This document shows, piece after piece, positions 7,541 to 14,005 of a DNA stretch of 18,211 nt. The stretch is from Rummeliibacillus pycnus_B (lineage in GTDB: Bacteria; Bacillota; Bacilli; Bacillales_A; Planococcaceae). How positions within the stretch are numbered: position 1 is the first letter of the stretch; the number at the start of each line of letters is the position of its first letter. The position numbers and the translations under genes are program-made. A model generated the notes under the pieces. It had not been told where the DNA came from. It saw only the letters and a list, made by a program, of their open reading frames with translations, and did no database searches. The stretch spans positions 1 through 18,211 of the forward strand of contig NZ_JBCMNM010000027.1 in the NCBI RefSeq assembly GCF_050459865.1, in the 5' to 3' direction.

Positions 7541-9070
7541 TTACATGGTTTTTTTGAAAGCTAAAATATCGTCTAATTCACCAACAACCTTTTCAAACAC
7601 ATCAATTTTTGTTTGAAGTAAATCCAGAATATTTTGTTCAATTGTGTCAACAATAGCTAGATTATATATTTGAACATCATGTTCTTGTCCTAATCTGTGA
7701 ACACGCCCGATTCTTTGCTCTAATTTCATGGGATTCCATGGTAAATCATAGTTGATGACATGATGACAAAACTGCAGGTTAATCCCTTCTCCTCCAGCTT
7801 CCGTCGCGATTAGTACTTGAACTTGTTCCTGAAAAAGTTTCTTCATATAATCTCTTTTGTTTTTATTGAATTTCCCATTGAAGAGAACACTTTTGATTCC
7901 TTTTGTATGCAAATACCACTGCAGATAAATTTGACTCGCACGATATTCAGTAAATATAATAACCTTATCATTTGCTTGAGAAATAATCTCGTAAACCTTT
8001 TCTGTTTTCGAGTTAACTTCGAGTGACATCAATTTTTGAATAAATTCTTCTACAACTTTAACCTCTTCTGAGTCATTACAATTTTGAAGCATATTTTCTA
8101 GTGTCAAGCATGTGGCCTCTTTGCTGCTGCACATTTCCTTTTGCAGTGTAATCATTGAGAAAGAACCCGAGAAAATAGGAGACACTTCTTTCAGTTCTAA
8201 AATGGTGTCATATACTTCTCTCTCCTCTTTAGTAAAATGCACCGGTATGTTTTGTACACGCCGATTGGTCCATTCTACCCCCGTGTCTTGTCTTCTATTT
8301 CTGACCATTACTTGATTAACCAATTCCTTCAAAAACTCATCATTTTCTAAATCATGTTTACTCGCTGAAAACGACGATTGAAACACATCGAAATTTCCTA
8401 AGTGTCCAGGTTTTAGTAATGAGATGAGGTAAAATAGTTCAAATACATCGTTTTGAATTGGCGTGGCAGTTAACAACAAACAAAACTTTTTCTTTAAACT
8501 TTGTACAAACTCATAGATTTTGGTTTTGTGGTTTTTTAGCTTGTGAGCTTCATCAATGATGATCATGTCATAGTCTTGATCATAAATGAGCTCTTTATGG
8601 GGGCTTTTTTTTGCGGTATCCATACTCATAACGACAATATCGATATGCTCTAATGAGGATTTCTTTTTGTAAGGAATGGCGGGTATATAAAATTTATTGT
8701 TCAATTCTTCAATCCATTGATTGATAAGAGATGCTGGAGCTAAGATTAACGCTTTTTTTACCAGACCTCTGATTAAATATTCTTTCAGTATTAAACCTGC
8801 TTCAATCGTTTTACCAAGGCCAACCTCATCTGCTAAAATTGCTTTTCCATTCATCCTTTCGATAACCTTTTCTGCAACTTCTAATTGATGGGCAAGAGGA
8901 GTTAGATTGGGTAAATGTTTAGGAGATTGAAGTCCTGTAAATTCTGTAATGAGGTTTGCTTTTACGACTTCGTAACTCATATTATAAAGCTTCCAATTAT
9001 CCCATTCACTCTGATTTTCTAATCTATTTAAAAAACCTTCTTCCCATTCAGGCGACCTTTCAATGTTCAT
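7541..9070 (-). CDS. yqhH: SNF2-family helicase/ATPase YqhH
   Basis: A superfamily 2 DNA-dependent ATPase of the SNF2/RapA type, 509 residues with the chosen start. Visible motifs are DEVGLGKT (Walker A, 81-88), DEAH (173-176), TATP (201-204), and in the C-terminal helicase domain EAGGEGINL, NYDLPWNP and QRIGRVHRLGQ. The start at 9070 (MNIERSPEW) follows AGAGGTG six bases upstream; an in-frame extension to 9175 is open but lacks a ribosome site. It is the first gene of a yqhH-yqhG unit. In B. subtilis yqhH lies beside the glycine-cleavage genes with their glycine riboswitch; here the divergent neighbour is the Ser-rich/CotH cluster. The DNA or RNA target is unknown. Confidence 0.9.
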   Translation of the reverse strand: MNIERSPEWEEGFLNRLENQSEWDNWKLYNMSYEVVKANLITEFTGLQSPKHLPNLTPLAHQLEVAEKVIERMNGKAILADEVGLGKTIEAGLILKEYLIRGLVKKALILAPASLINQWIEELNNKFYIPAIPYKKKSSLEHIDIVVMSMDTAKKSPHKELIYDQDYDMIIIDEAHKLKNHKTKIYEFVQSLKKKFCLLLTATPIQNDVFELFYLISLLKPGHLGNFDVFQSSFSASKHDLENDEFLKELVNQVMVRNRRQDTGVEWTNRRVQNIPVHFTKEEREVYDTILELKEVSPIFSGSFSMITLQKEMCSSKEATCLTLENMLQNCNDSEEVKVVEEFIQKLMSLEVNSKTEKVYEIISQANDKVIIFTEYRASQIYLQWYLHTKGIKSVLFNGKFNKNKRDYMKKLFQEQVQVLIATEAGGEGINLQFCHHVINYDLPWNPMKLEQRIGRVHRLGQEHDVQIYNLAIVDTIEQNILDLLQTKIDVFEKVVGELDDILAFKKTM

Positions 9071-9115
9071 GATCATCACCTCTGCAAATTTCTTTTCCTT
9101 AACATGTCCAAAATT

Positions 9116-9121
9116 ATTATA
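9116..9121 (-). promoter_or_regulatory. Possible -10 box for yqhH-yqhG
   Basis: On the minus strand a perfect TATAAT lies about 45 bases before the yqhH ATG. The -35 region at 17-18 bases spacing (TTATTT) is a poor match, so this is only a candidate vegetative promoter. Confidence 0.3.
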
Positions 9122-9195
9122 TCTATGATAAATTTCTCGAAATAAAATTGCGACATTTAAAAAGTATTCTTTCAATAAATAAGGCTTGAATCCAA

Positions 9196-9246
9196 GTATT
9201 AGACTTGAATTTGCGTACTATACATGTAATCCATTCCTTTAGGAGG
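9196..9246 (+). promoter_or_regulatory. Shared upstream motifs and ribosome site, Ser-rich gene 1
   Basis: GTATTAGACT (9196-9205) and TGCGTACTATACATGTAAT (9212-9230) recur upstream of the second Ser-rich gene: the first block is identical and the second matches at 16 of 19 bases. An AGGAGG (9241-9246) follows 10 bases after the second block. The position fits a promoter. TAGAC resembles part of a GerE site and CGTACTA resembles a forespore -10, but I cannot assign a sigma factor. Confidence 0.5.
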
Positions 9247-9254
9247 TGTATATT

Positions 9255-9713
9255 TTGAAAGGAAAAGACGGGAAAAGGCATAATTCCGCTGACGAATGTT
9301 CTTCATTAAGTTCATCTTGTGACTGCTCATGTACATCCGATGAATCTTCATCATCTACTTCTTCTTGTGGCTGCTCATGTACATCCGATGAATCTTCATC
9401 TTCTTGCGACTGCTCAAGTTCTTCCGATGAATCTTCATCTTCTTGCGACTTCTCAAGTTCTTCCGATGAATCTTCATCTTCTTGCGACTGCTCAAGTTCT
9501 TCCGATGAATCTTCATCTTCTTGCGACTTCTCAAGTTCGTCCGATGAATCTTCTTCATCCTGTGAATGCTCAAGTTCGTCCGATGAATCTTCTTCATCTT
9601 GTGAATGCTCATGTTCATCTGATGAATCTTCTTCTTCATCTACTTCAACTTGTGTTTTCTCAAGTACATCTGATGAATCTTCTTCATCTTCTAATCATAG
9701 CTCATCTAACTAA
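9255..9713 (+). CDS. Ser/Cys/Asp-rich repeat protein, likely CotH kinase substrate
   Basis: 152 residues. After a short basic start (MKGKDGKRHNSADEC) the protein is almost wholly Ser, Cys, Asp and Glu. The unit C(D/E)(C/F)SSSSDESSSS, 13 residues, repeats with small changes. SDESSSS occurs nine times, and about 19 Cys are spread along the chain. No signal peptide or fold is evident. The TTG start at 9255 is eight bases after AGGAGG; the in-frame GTG at 9246 overlaps that site. The CotH-type kinase gene starts 81 bases downstream without a visible terminator between. CotH kinases phosphorylate Ser-rich coat proteins, and S-D-E fits the S-x-E preference of the related Fam20C kinase. I infer an acidic, disulfide-crosslinkable, phosphorylated spore-surface protein. 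Confidence 0.75.
   Translation: MKGKDGKRHNSADECSSLSSSCDCSCTSDESSSSTSSCGCSCTSDESSSSCDCSSSSDESSSSCDFSSSSDESSSSCDCSSSSDESSSSCDFSSSSDESSSSCECSSSSDESSSSCECSCSSDESSSSSTSTCVFSSTSDESSSSSNHSSSN
9339..9682 (+). repeat. 39-bp in-frame tandem repeats
   Basis: GATGAATCTTC-type cores start at 9339, 9387, 9426, 9465, 9504, 9543, 9582, 9621 and 9672. The seven from 9387 to 9621 are exactly 39 bp apart; the outer two differ by 48 and 51 bp. Units alternate between CDC and CDF versions at 9400-9540, suggesting a doubled 78-bp unit was copied. The last units use CEC. Every period is a multiple of three, so copy changes keep the frame. Confidence 0.9.
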
Positions 9714-9794
9714 GAGCGAAAGAGACACAATTCAATGTACTTGATCAAATTATCGTACACAGCAATTTCTTTAATTACAAAAGGAGGTGAATAT

Positions 9795-10880
9795 GTGTCA
9801 AATAAAATACCTTCATATTCCTTAATAATTGAAGAAGAGCTCTTAAATGTACTGAGGAAAAACTTATTGAATGATCAATCTGTTCCTGCCCAATTGCAAA
9901 TTGAAGACATAAATTACGACATTCAAATCGCGTATCGGGGGGCATATACTCGTAAATTCAGAAAAAGGTCCTATTTAATTGATTTTGGTAACTCAGAAAA
10001 CGCTTTAGGTGTTCGTAAAATTCATCTCAATGCTGAATACAAAGATCCCTCACTTTTTCGCAATAAACTTTCCCTTGACTTTTTTCAAGATTTAGGAGTT
10101 CTTGCACCAGATAGTCAGCATATTAAATTCTATAGAAATGACATTTTTAAAGGTGTTTATCTACAATTAGAATCTGTAGATGATTTATTTTTGAAAAAAA
10201 GAGGTCTCCCTCCTGGTCCCATTTACTATGCTACAAACAATGATGCTAACTTTTCTTTTGAGAGAGATGGCAAGCGAAAGAAATCGCTTCTGTCTGGCCT
10301 TTTCCAAGCTAATGGTTCTCCATCTGATAATCACTACCTTCTTGAACTGATTTCAATCATTAATACAACTCCTCTTAACAAATTTTCTAAAGTAATATCA
10401 AATTATATTAATATAGATCAGTATTTTTATTGGCTAGCAGGCGCAGTTTGTACGATGAATAATGATGGATTCAACCATAATTATTCATTATATCGAAATA
10501 GCGAAACGAGCTTATTCGAAATACTACCATGGGATTATGACGCTACTTGGGGAAGGAAAATCAGTGGCGGAATCATGGATCATAAATATGTTCCAATTAA
10601 CGGTAAACCTGGTAACAAGTTGAGTGAATTACTATTACAGATACCGGATTTTCGTAAACTGTACAAAAGGAAAATGGAGGATATTCTTGAATCGAAGTTT
10701 ACAGTTGATTATATGAAAAATAAAGTATTAACACTTCATCATAATCTTCGGCCACACTTTCTTCTTGACCCATATATTAATAATAGTATCGATATTTTTG
10801 ATTATGAACCTGAAATGATATTTCAATTCATTCAAGATCGTAACAATTATTTAAAAATGCAGCTAAAAAGTCTAAATTAA
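9795..10880 (+). CDS. cotH: CotH-family spore coat kinase, copy 1
   Basis: Predicted atypical protein kinase of the CotH family, related to eukaryotic Fam20C, that transfers ATP phosphate to Ser of coat proteins; 361 residues, near B. subtilis CotH length. Family landmarks are RGAYTRKFRKRSY (48-60, nucleotide-binding region), NDANFSF, MNNDGFNHNYSLY (221-233, containing the likely catalytic Asp224) and PWDYDATWGR (from 245, likely metal-binding Asp). The GTG start has AAGGAGG seven bases upstream and aligns with the ATG of copy 2; a longer frame from 9735 runs through the ribosome site and is rejected. It probably forms an operon with the Ser-rich gene upstream. Catalytic residue roles are by analogy. 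Confidence 0.88.
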   Translation: MSNKIPSYSLIIEEELLNVLRKNLLNDQSVPAQLQIEDINYDIQIAYRGAYTRKFRKRSYLIDFGNSENALGVRKIHLNAEYKDPSLFRNKLSLDFFQDLGVLAPDSQHIKFYRNDIFKGVYLQLESVDDLFLKKRGLPPGPIYYATNNDANFSFERDGKRKKSLLSGLFQANGSPSDNHYLLELISIINTTPLNKFSKVISNYINIDQYFYWLAGAVCTMNNDGFNHNYSLYRNSETSLFEILPWDYDATWGRKISGGIMDHKYVPINGKPGNKLSELLLQIPDFRKLYKRKMEDILESKFTVDYMKNKVLTLHHNLRPHFLLDPYINNSIDIFDYEPEMIFQFIQDRNNYLKMQLKSLN

Positions 10881-10962
10881 TAATGAATGAAATAAGAGAA
10901 TAAAATCTATCTTGCTTAAATTCATTGTTTATTGCTTTTAAAAAAACCACGTTCTCTTTTAG

Positions 10963-11024
10963 GTATTAGACTAAACAAAAAAGATTTATCTGCGTATTAT
11001 AAATATAATTCTGCTCTAAGGAGG
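10963..11024 (+). promoter_or_regulatory. Shared upstream motifs and ribosome site, Ser-rich gene 2
   Basis: GTATTAGACT (10963-10972) and TGCGTATTATAAATATAAT (10991-11009) match the blocks upstream of Ser-rich gene 1. Here they are 18 bases apart instead of 6. AAGGAGG (11018-11024) follows eight bases on. The 12-base change in spacing, about one helical turn, suggests the first block is a regulator site rather than a -35 element. Confidence 0.5.
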
Positions 11025-11031
11025 TCCTTTA

Positions 11032-11988
11032 ATGAAAGAGGAAAACGCTTTAAATACGTCCACTGGCAGTTCATCTTGTGACTGCACGTCATCTGGAAGT
11101 TCATCTTCCCATAGCACATCATCTGGAAGCTCGTCTTCCCATAGCACATCATCTGGAAGCTCGTCTTCCCATAGCACATCATCTGGAAGTTCGTCTTCTC
11201 ATAGCTCGTCTTCTGGTAATTCATCTTCTGGAAGTTCGTCTTCTAGTAGCTCATCTTCAAGCAGTAAGGGCAAAAAAGGGAAAAAGGGCAAAAAAATGAG
11301 TGCTTCAAGTTCATCTTCTGGTAGCTCGTCTTCTGGTAGCTCATCTTCTGGTAGCTCATCTTCTGGTAGCTCGTCTTCTGGTAGCTCGTCTTCTGGTAGC
11401 CCGTCTTCTGGTAGCTCGTCTTCTGGTAGCTCGTCTTCTAGTAGCTCGTCTTCTAGCTGCCCGTCTTCTAGTAGCTCGTCTTCTAGCTGCCCGTCTTCTA
11501 GTAGCTCGTCTTCTAGCTGCCCGTCTTCTAGTAGCTCGTCTTCTGACTGCTCGTCTTTCGGTAGCTCGTCTTCTGACTGCTCGTCTTTCGGTAGCTCGTC
11601 TTCTAGTAGCTCGTCTTCTGGTAGCTCGTCTTCTGGTAGTTCGTCTTCTGATAGCTCGTCTTCTAGTAGCTCGTCTTCTGGTAGCTCTTCAAGTAGTTCA
11701 TCTACTGGAAAGAAGGGGAAAAAAGGAGTTAGCTCTGGTTCTTCTAGTAGTTCATCCGGAAGTTCATCATCCGGAAGTTCATCATCTAGCAGCTGTTCAT
11801 CAATTAGACGTTGTTCTTCTAGTAGTTCATCAAATAGTCACACTTCTTCAAAAAGTTGTCCTACTAGCAGTTCATCAACTAGTCATTCTTCTTCAAAGAG
11901 ATGTTCTACTAGCAGTTCATCAACTAGTCATTCTTCTTCAAAACACAGTTCTACTGGATGTACTTCCACTGGCAATAGACGACGTTAA
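11032..11988 (+). CDS. Ser-dominated low-complexity protein with Lys-Gly tracts
   Basis: 318 residues, roughly two thirds Ser. Order: MKEENALNTSTG; four SSGSSSSHS(T/S) units (20-59); the Lys tract KGKKGKKGKK (79-88); eight GSSSS-type units (97-136); three 10-residue units with CP (Cys143, 153, 163); two DCSSFGSSSS units (172-191); more GSSSS; a second tract GKKGKKG (226-232); then a basic tail with repeated SSSTSHSSSK and a GNRRR end. No signal peptide or fold is visible. ATG with AAGGAGG seven bases upstream. The pattern recalls CotB/CotG-type coat proteins, which combine Ser with Lys and are CotH substrates, but I see no clear homology. Unlike the first Ser-rich protein it has few acidic residues. 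Confidence 0.72.
   Translation: MKEENALNTSTGSSSCDCTSSGSSSSHSTSSGSSSSHSTSSGSSSSHSTSSGSSSSHSSSSGNSSSGSSSSSSSSSSSKGKKGKKGKKMSASSSSSGSSSSGSSSSGSSSSGSSSSGSSSSGSPSSGSSSSGSSSSSSSSSSCPSSSSSSSSCPSSSSSSSSCPSSSSSSSDCSSFGSSSSDCSSFGSSSSSSSSSGSSSSGSSSSDSSSSSSSSSGSSSSSSSTGKKGKKGVSSGSSSSSSGSSSSGSSSSSSCSSIRRCSSSSSSNSHTSSKSCPTSSSSTSHSSSKRCSTSSSSTSHSSSKHSSTGCTSTGNRRR
11089..11700 (+). repeat. Nested in-frame tandem repeats of several periods
   Basis: Four 30-bp units (11089-11208, SSGSSSSHST) are followed by the Lys tract. Then come eight 15-bp units GGTAGCTCGTCTTCT (11320-11439), 30-bp units with TAGCTGCCCGTCTTC (Cys codons at 11458, 11488, 11518), and two 30-bp units with GACTGCTCGTCTTTCGG. All periods are multiples of three. 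Near-identical DNA between units indicates recent expansion and makes copy number likely to vary between strains. Confidence 0.88.
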
Positions 11989-12030
11989 TAATAAGATAAT
12001 TATTAACATTTATCATTCTAAAAGTAATAA

Positions 12031-12072
12031 TAAAAGCCTTTCCTTAGTCAATGAGATTATGGAAGGCTTTTA
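12031..12072 (+). terminator. Terminator after Ser-rich gene 2
   Basis: TAAAAGCCTTTCC pairs with GGAAGGCTTTTA, with one bulged base and a loop of about 17 bases, followed by an A/T-rich stretch. It begins 42 bases after the stop codon. It separates this Ser-rich gene from its kinase neighbour, unlike the first pair. Confidence 0.75.
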
Positions 12073-12114
12073 TCCTTAAATAAAAGTATCAATTGCTTAC
12101 TTTCTACATTTCTT

Positions 12115-12178
12115 TAGCCGACAACAAATATCGCCCTTTCATTCCCCCATTTCATAAGGACATATTTGTTGTCGGCTA
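12115..12178. repeat. Perfect 17-bp inverted repeat upstream of cotH copy 2
   Basis: TAGCCGACAACAAATAT (12115-12131) and ATATTTGTTGTCGGCTA (12162-12178) are exact reverse complements around a 30-base loop. TTTTAG follows on the plus strand. It could be a second terminator, a transcript stem before cotH2, or the ends of a small inserted element; no clear target duplication is visible (TTT on one side, TTTT on the other). Confidence 0.75.
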
Positions 12179-12228
12179 TTTTAGAAGTAAAAACTCAATC
12201 AAGAGAATAAAAACAAGAAGGTGAATAA

Positions 12229-13314
12229 ATGTCGAATTCAATTCCATCTTATTTCTTAATAATTGAAGGAGATGACTTAGATACTTTAAGAGAAAATCTA
12301 TTATATGATGAATCTGTTCCTGCAAAATTGAGGGTCGGGAACACTTTACACCAAATTGACATTAGTTATCGCGGTTCATATACACGAAAGTTTAGAAAAA
12401 GGTCCTATACAATTGATTTTGATGATAAAAAAAAATTCAATGGAGCTCGTAAAATTCATCTAAATGCAGAATACAGAGATCCGTCCCTCATCCGTAATAA
12501 ACTTTCCCTTGATTTTTTTCAAGATCTTGGTGTACTTTCCCCAAATACTCAACATATCAATTTTTACCGAAACGACGAATTAAAAGGTGTCTATTTACAA
12601 TTAGAGTCAGTTGACGATCTGTTTTTGAAAAAAAGAAAGTTGCCTATTGGTCCTATTTATTATGCAGAAAACAATGATGCCAACTTTTCATTAACAAGGG
12701 ACGATAAACCTAAAAAATCAAGATTATCTGGCTATCATAAAGCATTTGGAACACCATCTGATGATGACTTAGTTCGAGAATTTATCACAATTATTAATAC
12801 TACACCTCCATCTGAATTCACTGATGTTATCTCGCAATATCTTCATCTTGAAAAGTTCTTTTCTTGGCAAGTTGGAGCAGTTTGTACGATGAATAATGAC
12901 GGCTTTACTCACAACTACTCTCTTTATCGTAATAGTGAAACTTCCAAGTTCGAGATACTCCCATGGGACTATGACGCTACTTGGGGAAGAAAAGTAAGTG
13001 GTGGAATCATGGATCATACTTATGTTCCCATTGGAGGAAAAGCAGGTAACAAACTCTGTTATCTTCTTTTGGAAATACCTGAATTAAGGAAGATATATAA
13101 AGAAAAACTAGAAGAAATTCTCGAAACGAAATTCACAGTTGATTATATGGAAGACAAAGTATTATCTTTGCATCAATCAATACGCCCCCACCTGCTACTA
13201 GATCCTTATAAAAAAAATAAGATTGATATATTTGATCGAGAACCGGACGTCATTTTCCAATTTATTCGATCGCGTAATGATTTTTTGAAAAACCAGTTAA
13301 AATTACTCGTCTAA
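12229..13314 (+). CDS. cotH: CotH-family spore coat kinase, copy 2
   Basis: 361 residues, the same length as copy 1 and collinear with it: every family motif falls at the same residue number. RGSYTRKFRKRSY is at 48-60, MNNDGFTHNYSLY at 221-233 and PWDYDATWGRK near 245. The two are clearly paralogues, with roughly two thirds of residues identical by eye; differences cluster in residues 13-46 and 165-215. The ATG has AAGAAGGTG upstream. A terminator and a 17-bp inverted repeat lie between it and Ser-rich gene 2, so it may have its own promoter. The SET-domain gene follows after 42 bases. Predicted role: Ser phosphorylation of coat proteins, perhaps of the GSSSS-rich neighbour. Confidence 0.88.
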   Translation: MSNSIPSYFLIIEGDDLDTLRENLLYDESVPAKLRVGNTLHQIDISYRGSYTRKFRKRSYTIDFDDKKKFNGARKIHLNAEYRDPSLIRNKLSLDFFQDLGVLSPNTQHINFYRNDELKGVYLQLESVDDLFLKKRKLPIGPIYYAENNDANFSLTRDDKPKKSRLSGYHKAFGTPSDDDLVREFITIINTTPPSEFTDVISQYLHLEKFFSWQVGAVCTMNNDGFTHNYSLYRNSETSKFEILPWDYDATWGRKVSGGIMDHTYVPIGGKAGNKLCYLLLEIPELRKIYKEKLEEILETKFTVDYMEDKVLSLHQSIRPHLLLDPYKKNKIDIFDREPDVIFQFIRSRNDFLKNQLKLLV

Positions 13315-13356
13315 GCTTTGGTTTCTTAATTAGGACTATAGAAAGGAGTTACGTTT

Positions 13357-13731
13357 GTGGGGCCAATTATTTTGAAGGATACAGGTAAATATGGAAGAGG
13401 GTTATTTGCTTCACGTGATATTAAAAAGGATGAACTCATTGAAGTTTCTCCAGCAGTAATATCACCGAATCGTGAATGGAAATATTTGAAAAAGACTGTT
13501 CTCTTCTACTACTGTTTTTATTGGGGAGATGACGATACAGCTATTGTTCTAGGTCTTGGATCACTTTTTAATCATTCATACACACCGAATATCACCTTTT
13601 ATAATAATGAAGAAAATTCATCAGTAGACTTTTATGCATTACGAGATATTAAAGAAGGTGAGGAATTAACCATAAATTATAATGGTGAAACTGATGATAA
13701 ATCACCTCTATGGTTTAATGTTATAGAATAA
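13357..13731 (+). CDS. SET-domain protein (predicted Lys methyltransferase)
   Basis: Small SET-domain protein of 124 residues, predicted to transfer methyl groups from S-adenosylmethionine to Lys side chains. Motifs are GKYGRGLFASRDIKKDE (about 10-26), GLGSLFNHSYTPN (near 66-78, containing the conserved NHSxxPN knot motif) and RDIKEGEELTINY (near 97-109). There is no Cys-rich post-SET segment. The GTG start is eight bases after AAAGGAG. It lies 42 bases after cotH copy 2 with no terminator between, so the two are probably co-transcribed. Similar small SET proteins occur in other Bacillus, for example the B. anthracis SET protein reported to methylate histone H1. The bacterial substrate is unknown; the Lys tracts of the nearby Ser-rich protein are one candidate. 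Confidence 0.82.
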   Translation: MGPIILKDTGKYGRGLFASRDIKKDELIEVSPAVISPNREWKYLKKTVLFYYCFYWGDDDTAIVLGLGSLFNHSYTPNITFYNNEENSSVDFYALRDIKEGEELTINYNGETDDKSPLWFNVIE

Positions 13732-13862
13732 GGAATTTGATACTTAATAAACAAACTATTTTTCAATAAATTTGAAAGCACATACTAAATAATTGATACT
13801 TTCCTTTAAATAATTTCTATTTTTTTCACAATGAGTCTATAAGGTTAATTTAAAGAATGTCT

Positions 13863-13892
13863 AAACGCAGGGTTTATTTTACTCTGCGTTTT
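13863..13892 (+). terminator. Terminator downstream of the SET gene
   Basis: AAACGCAG (13863-13870) pairs with CTGCGTTT (13884-13891), and more Ts follow. It is about 130 bases past the SET stop codon and before the hydrolase promoter, so it probably closes the cotH2-SET unit. Confidence 0.65.
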
Positions 13893-13942
13893 AATCTGTA
13901 ATTTATTTTTAACCTAATCTCTTTTAATACCTAGTTATTCTA

Positions 13943-13971
13943 TTGGTTTAATTTATTTATTATGGTATACT
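13943..13971 (+). promoter_or_regulatory. Sigma-A promoter of the hydrolase gene
   Basis: TTGGTT (13943-13948) and TATACT (13966-13971) are spaced by exactly 17 bases, with an extended -10 TGG just before TATACT. The predicted start of transcription is about 28 bases before the ATG. This is the best vegetative promoter in the window and suggests expression in growing cells, unlike the spore genes beside it. Confidence 0.75.
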
Positions 13972-14005
13972 ATCTTTAATATTTTTCCTGAAAGGATGCG
14001 ATCGA

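Noticed and set aside
9071..9175. N-terminal extension of YqhH by 35 residues
   Set aside because: It has no ribosome site at the upstream ATG, and it would cover the likely promoter. AGAGGTG fits the start at 9070.
9071..9254. Glycine riboswitch, which I would expect beside yqhH in B. subtilis-like order
   Set aside because: No gcv gene is present, and no tandem aptamer-like structure can be seen in this short region.
9339..9682. CRISPR-like regular repeats
   Set aside because: There are no unique spacers between units; the whole 39-bp period is near-identical, in frame and coding.
9319..9744. Alternative plus- and minus-strand frames over Ser-rich gene 1 (His/Leu/Val-rich and Lys/Ile/His-rich)
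   Set aside because: They are repeat shadows: the 39-bp unit is open in several frames. Only the Ser frame has AGGAGG at proper distance.
9735..9794. N-terminal extension of CotH copy 1
   Set aside because: It reads through AAGGAGG. The copy 2 start aligns with the GTG at 9795, giving the same length of 361.
11300..12079. Long plus-strand frame rich in Leu, Val, Ala and Arg overlapping Ser-rich gene 2
   Set aside because: It is the out-of-frame reading of 15-bp repeats that lack stop codons. It has no ribosome site and ends in unrelated sequence, whereas the Ser frame has AAGGAGG and a plausible start.
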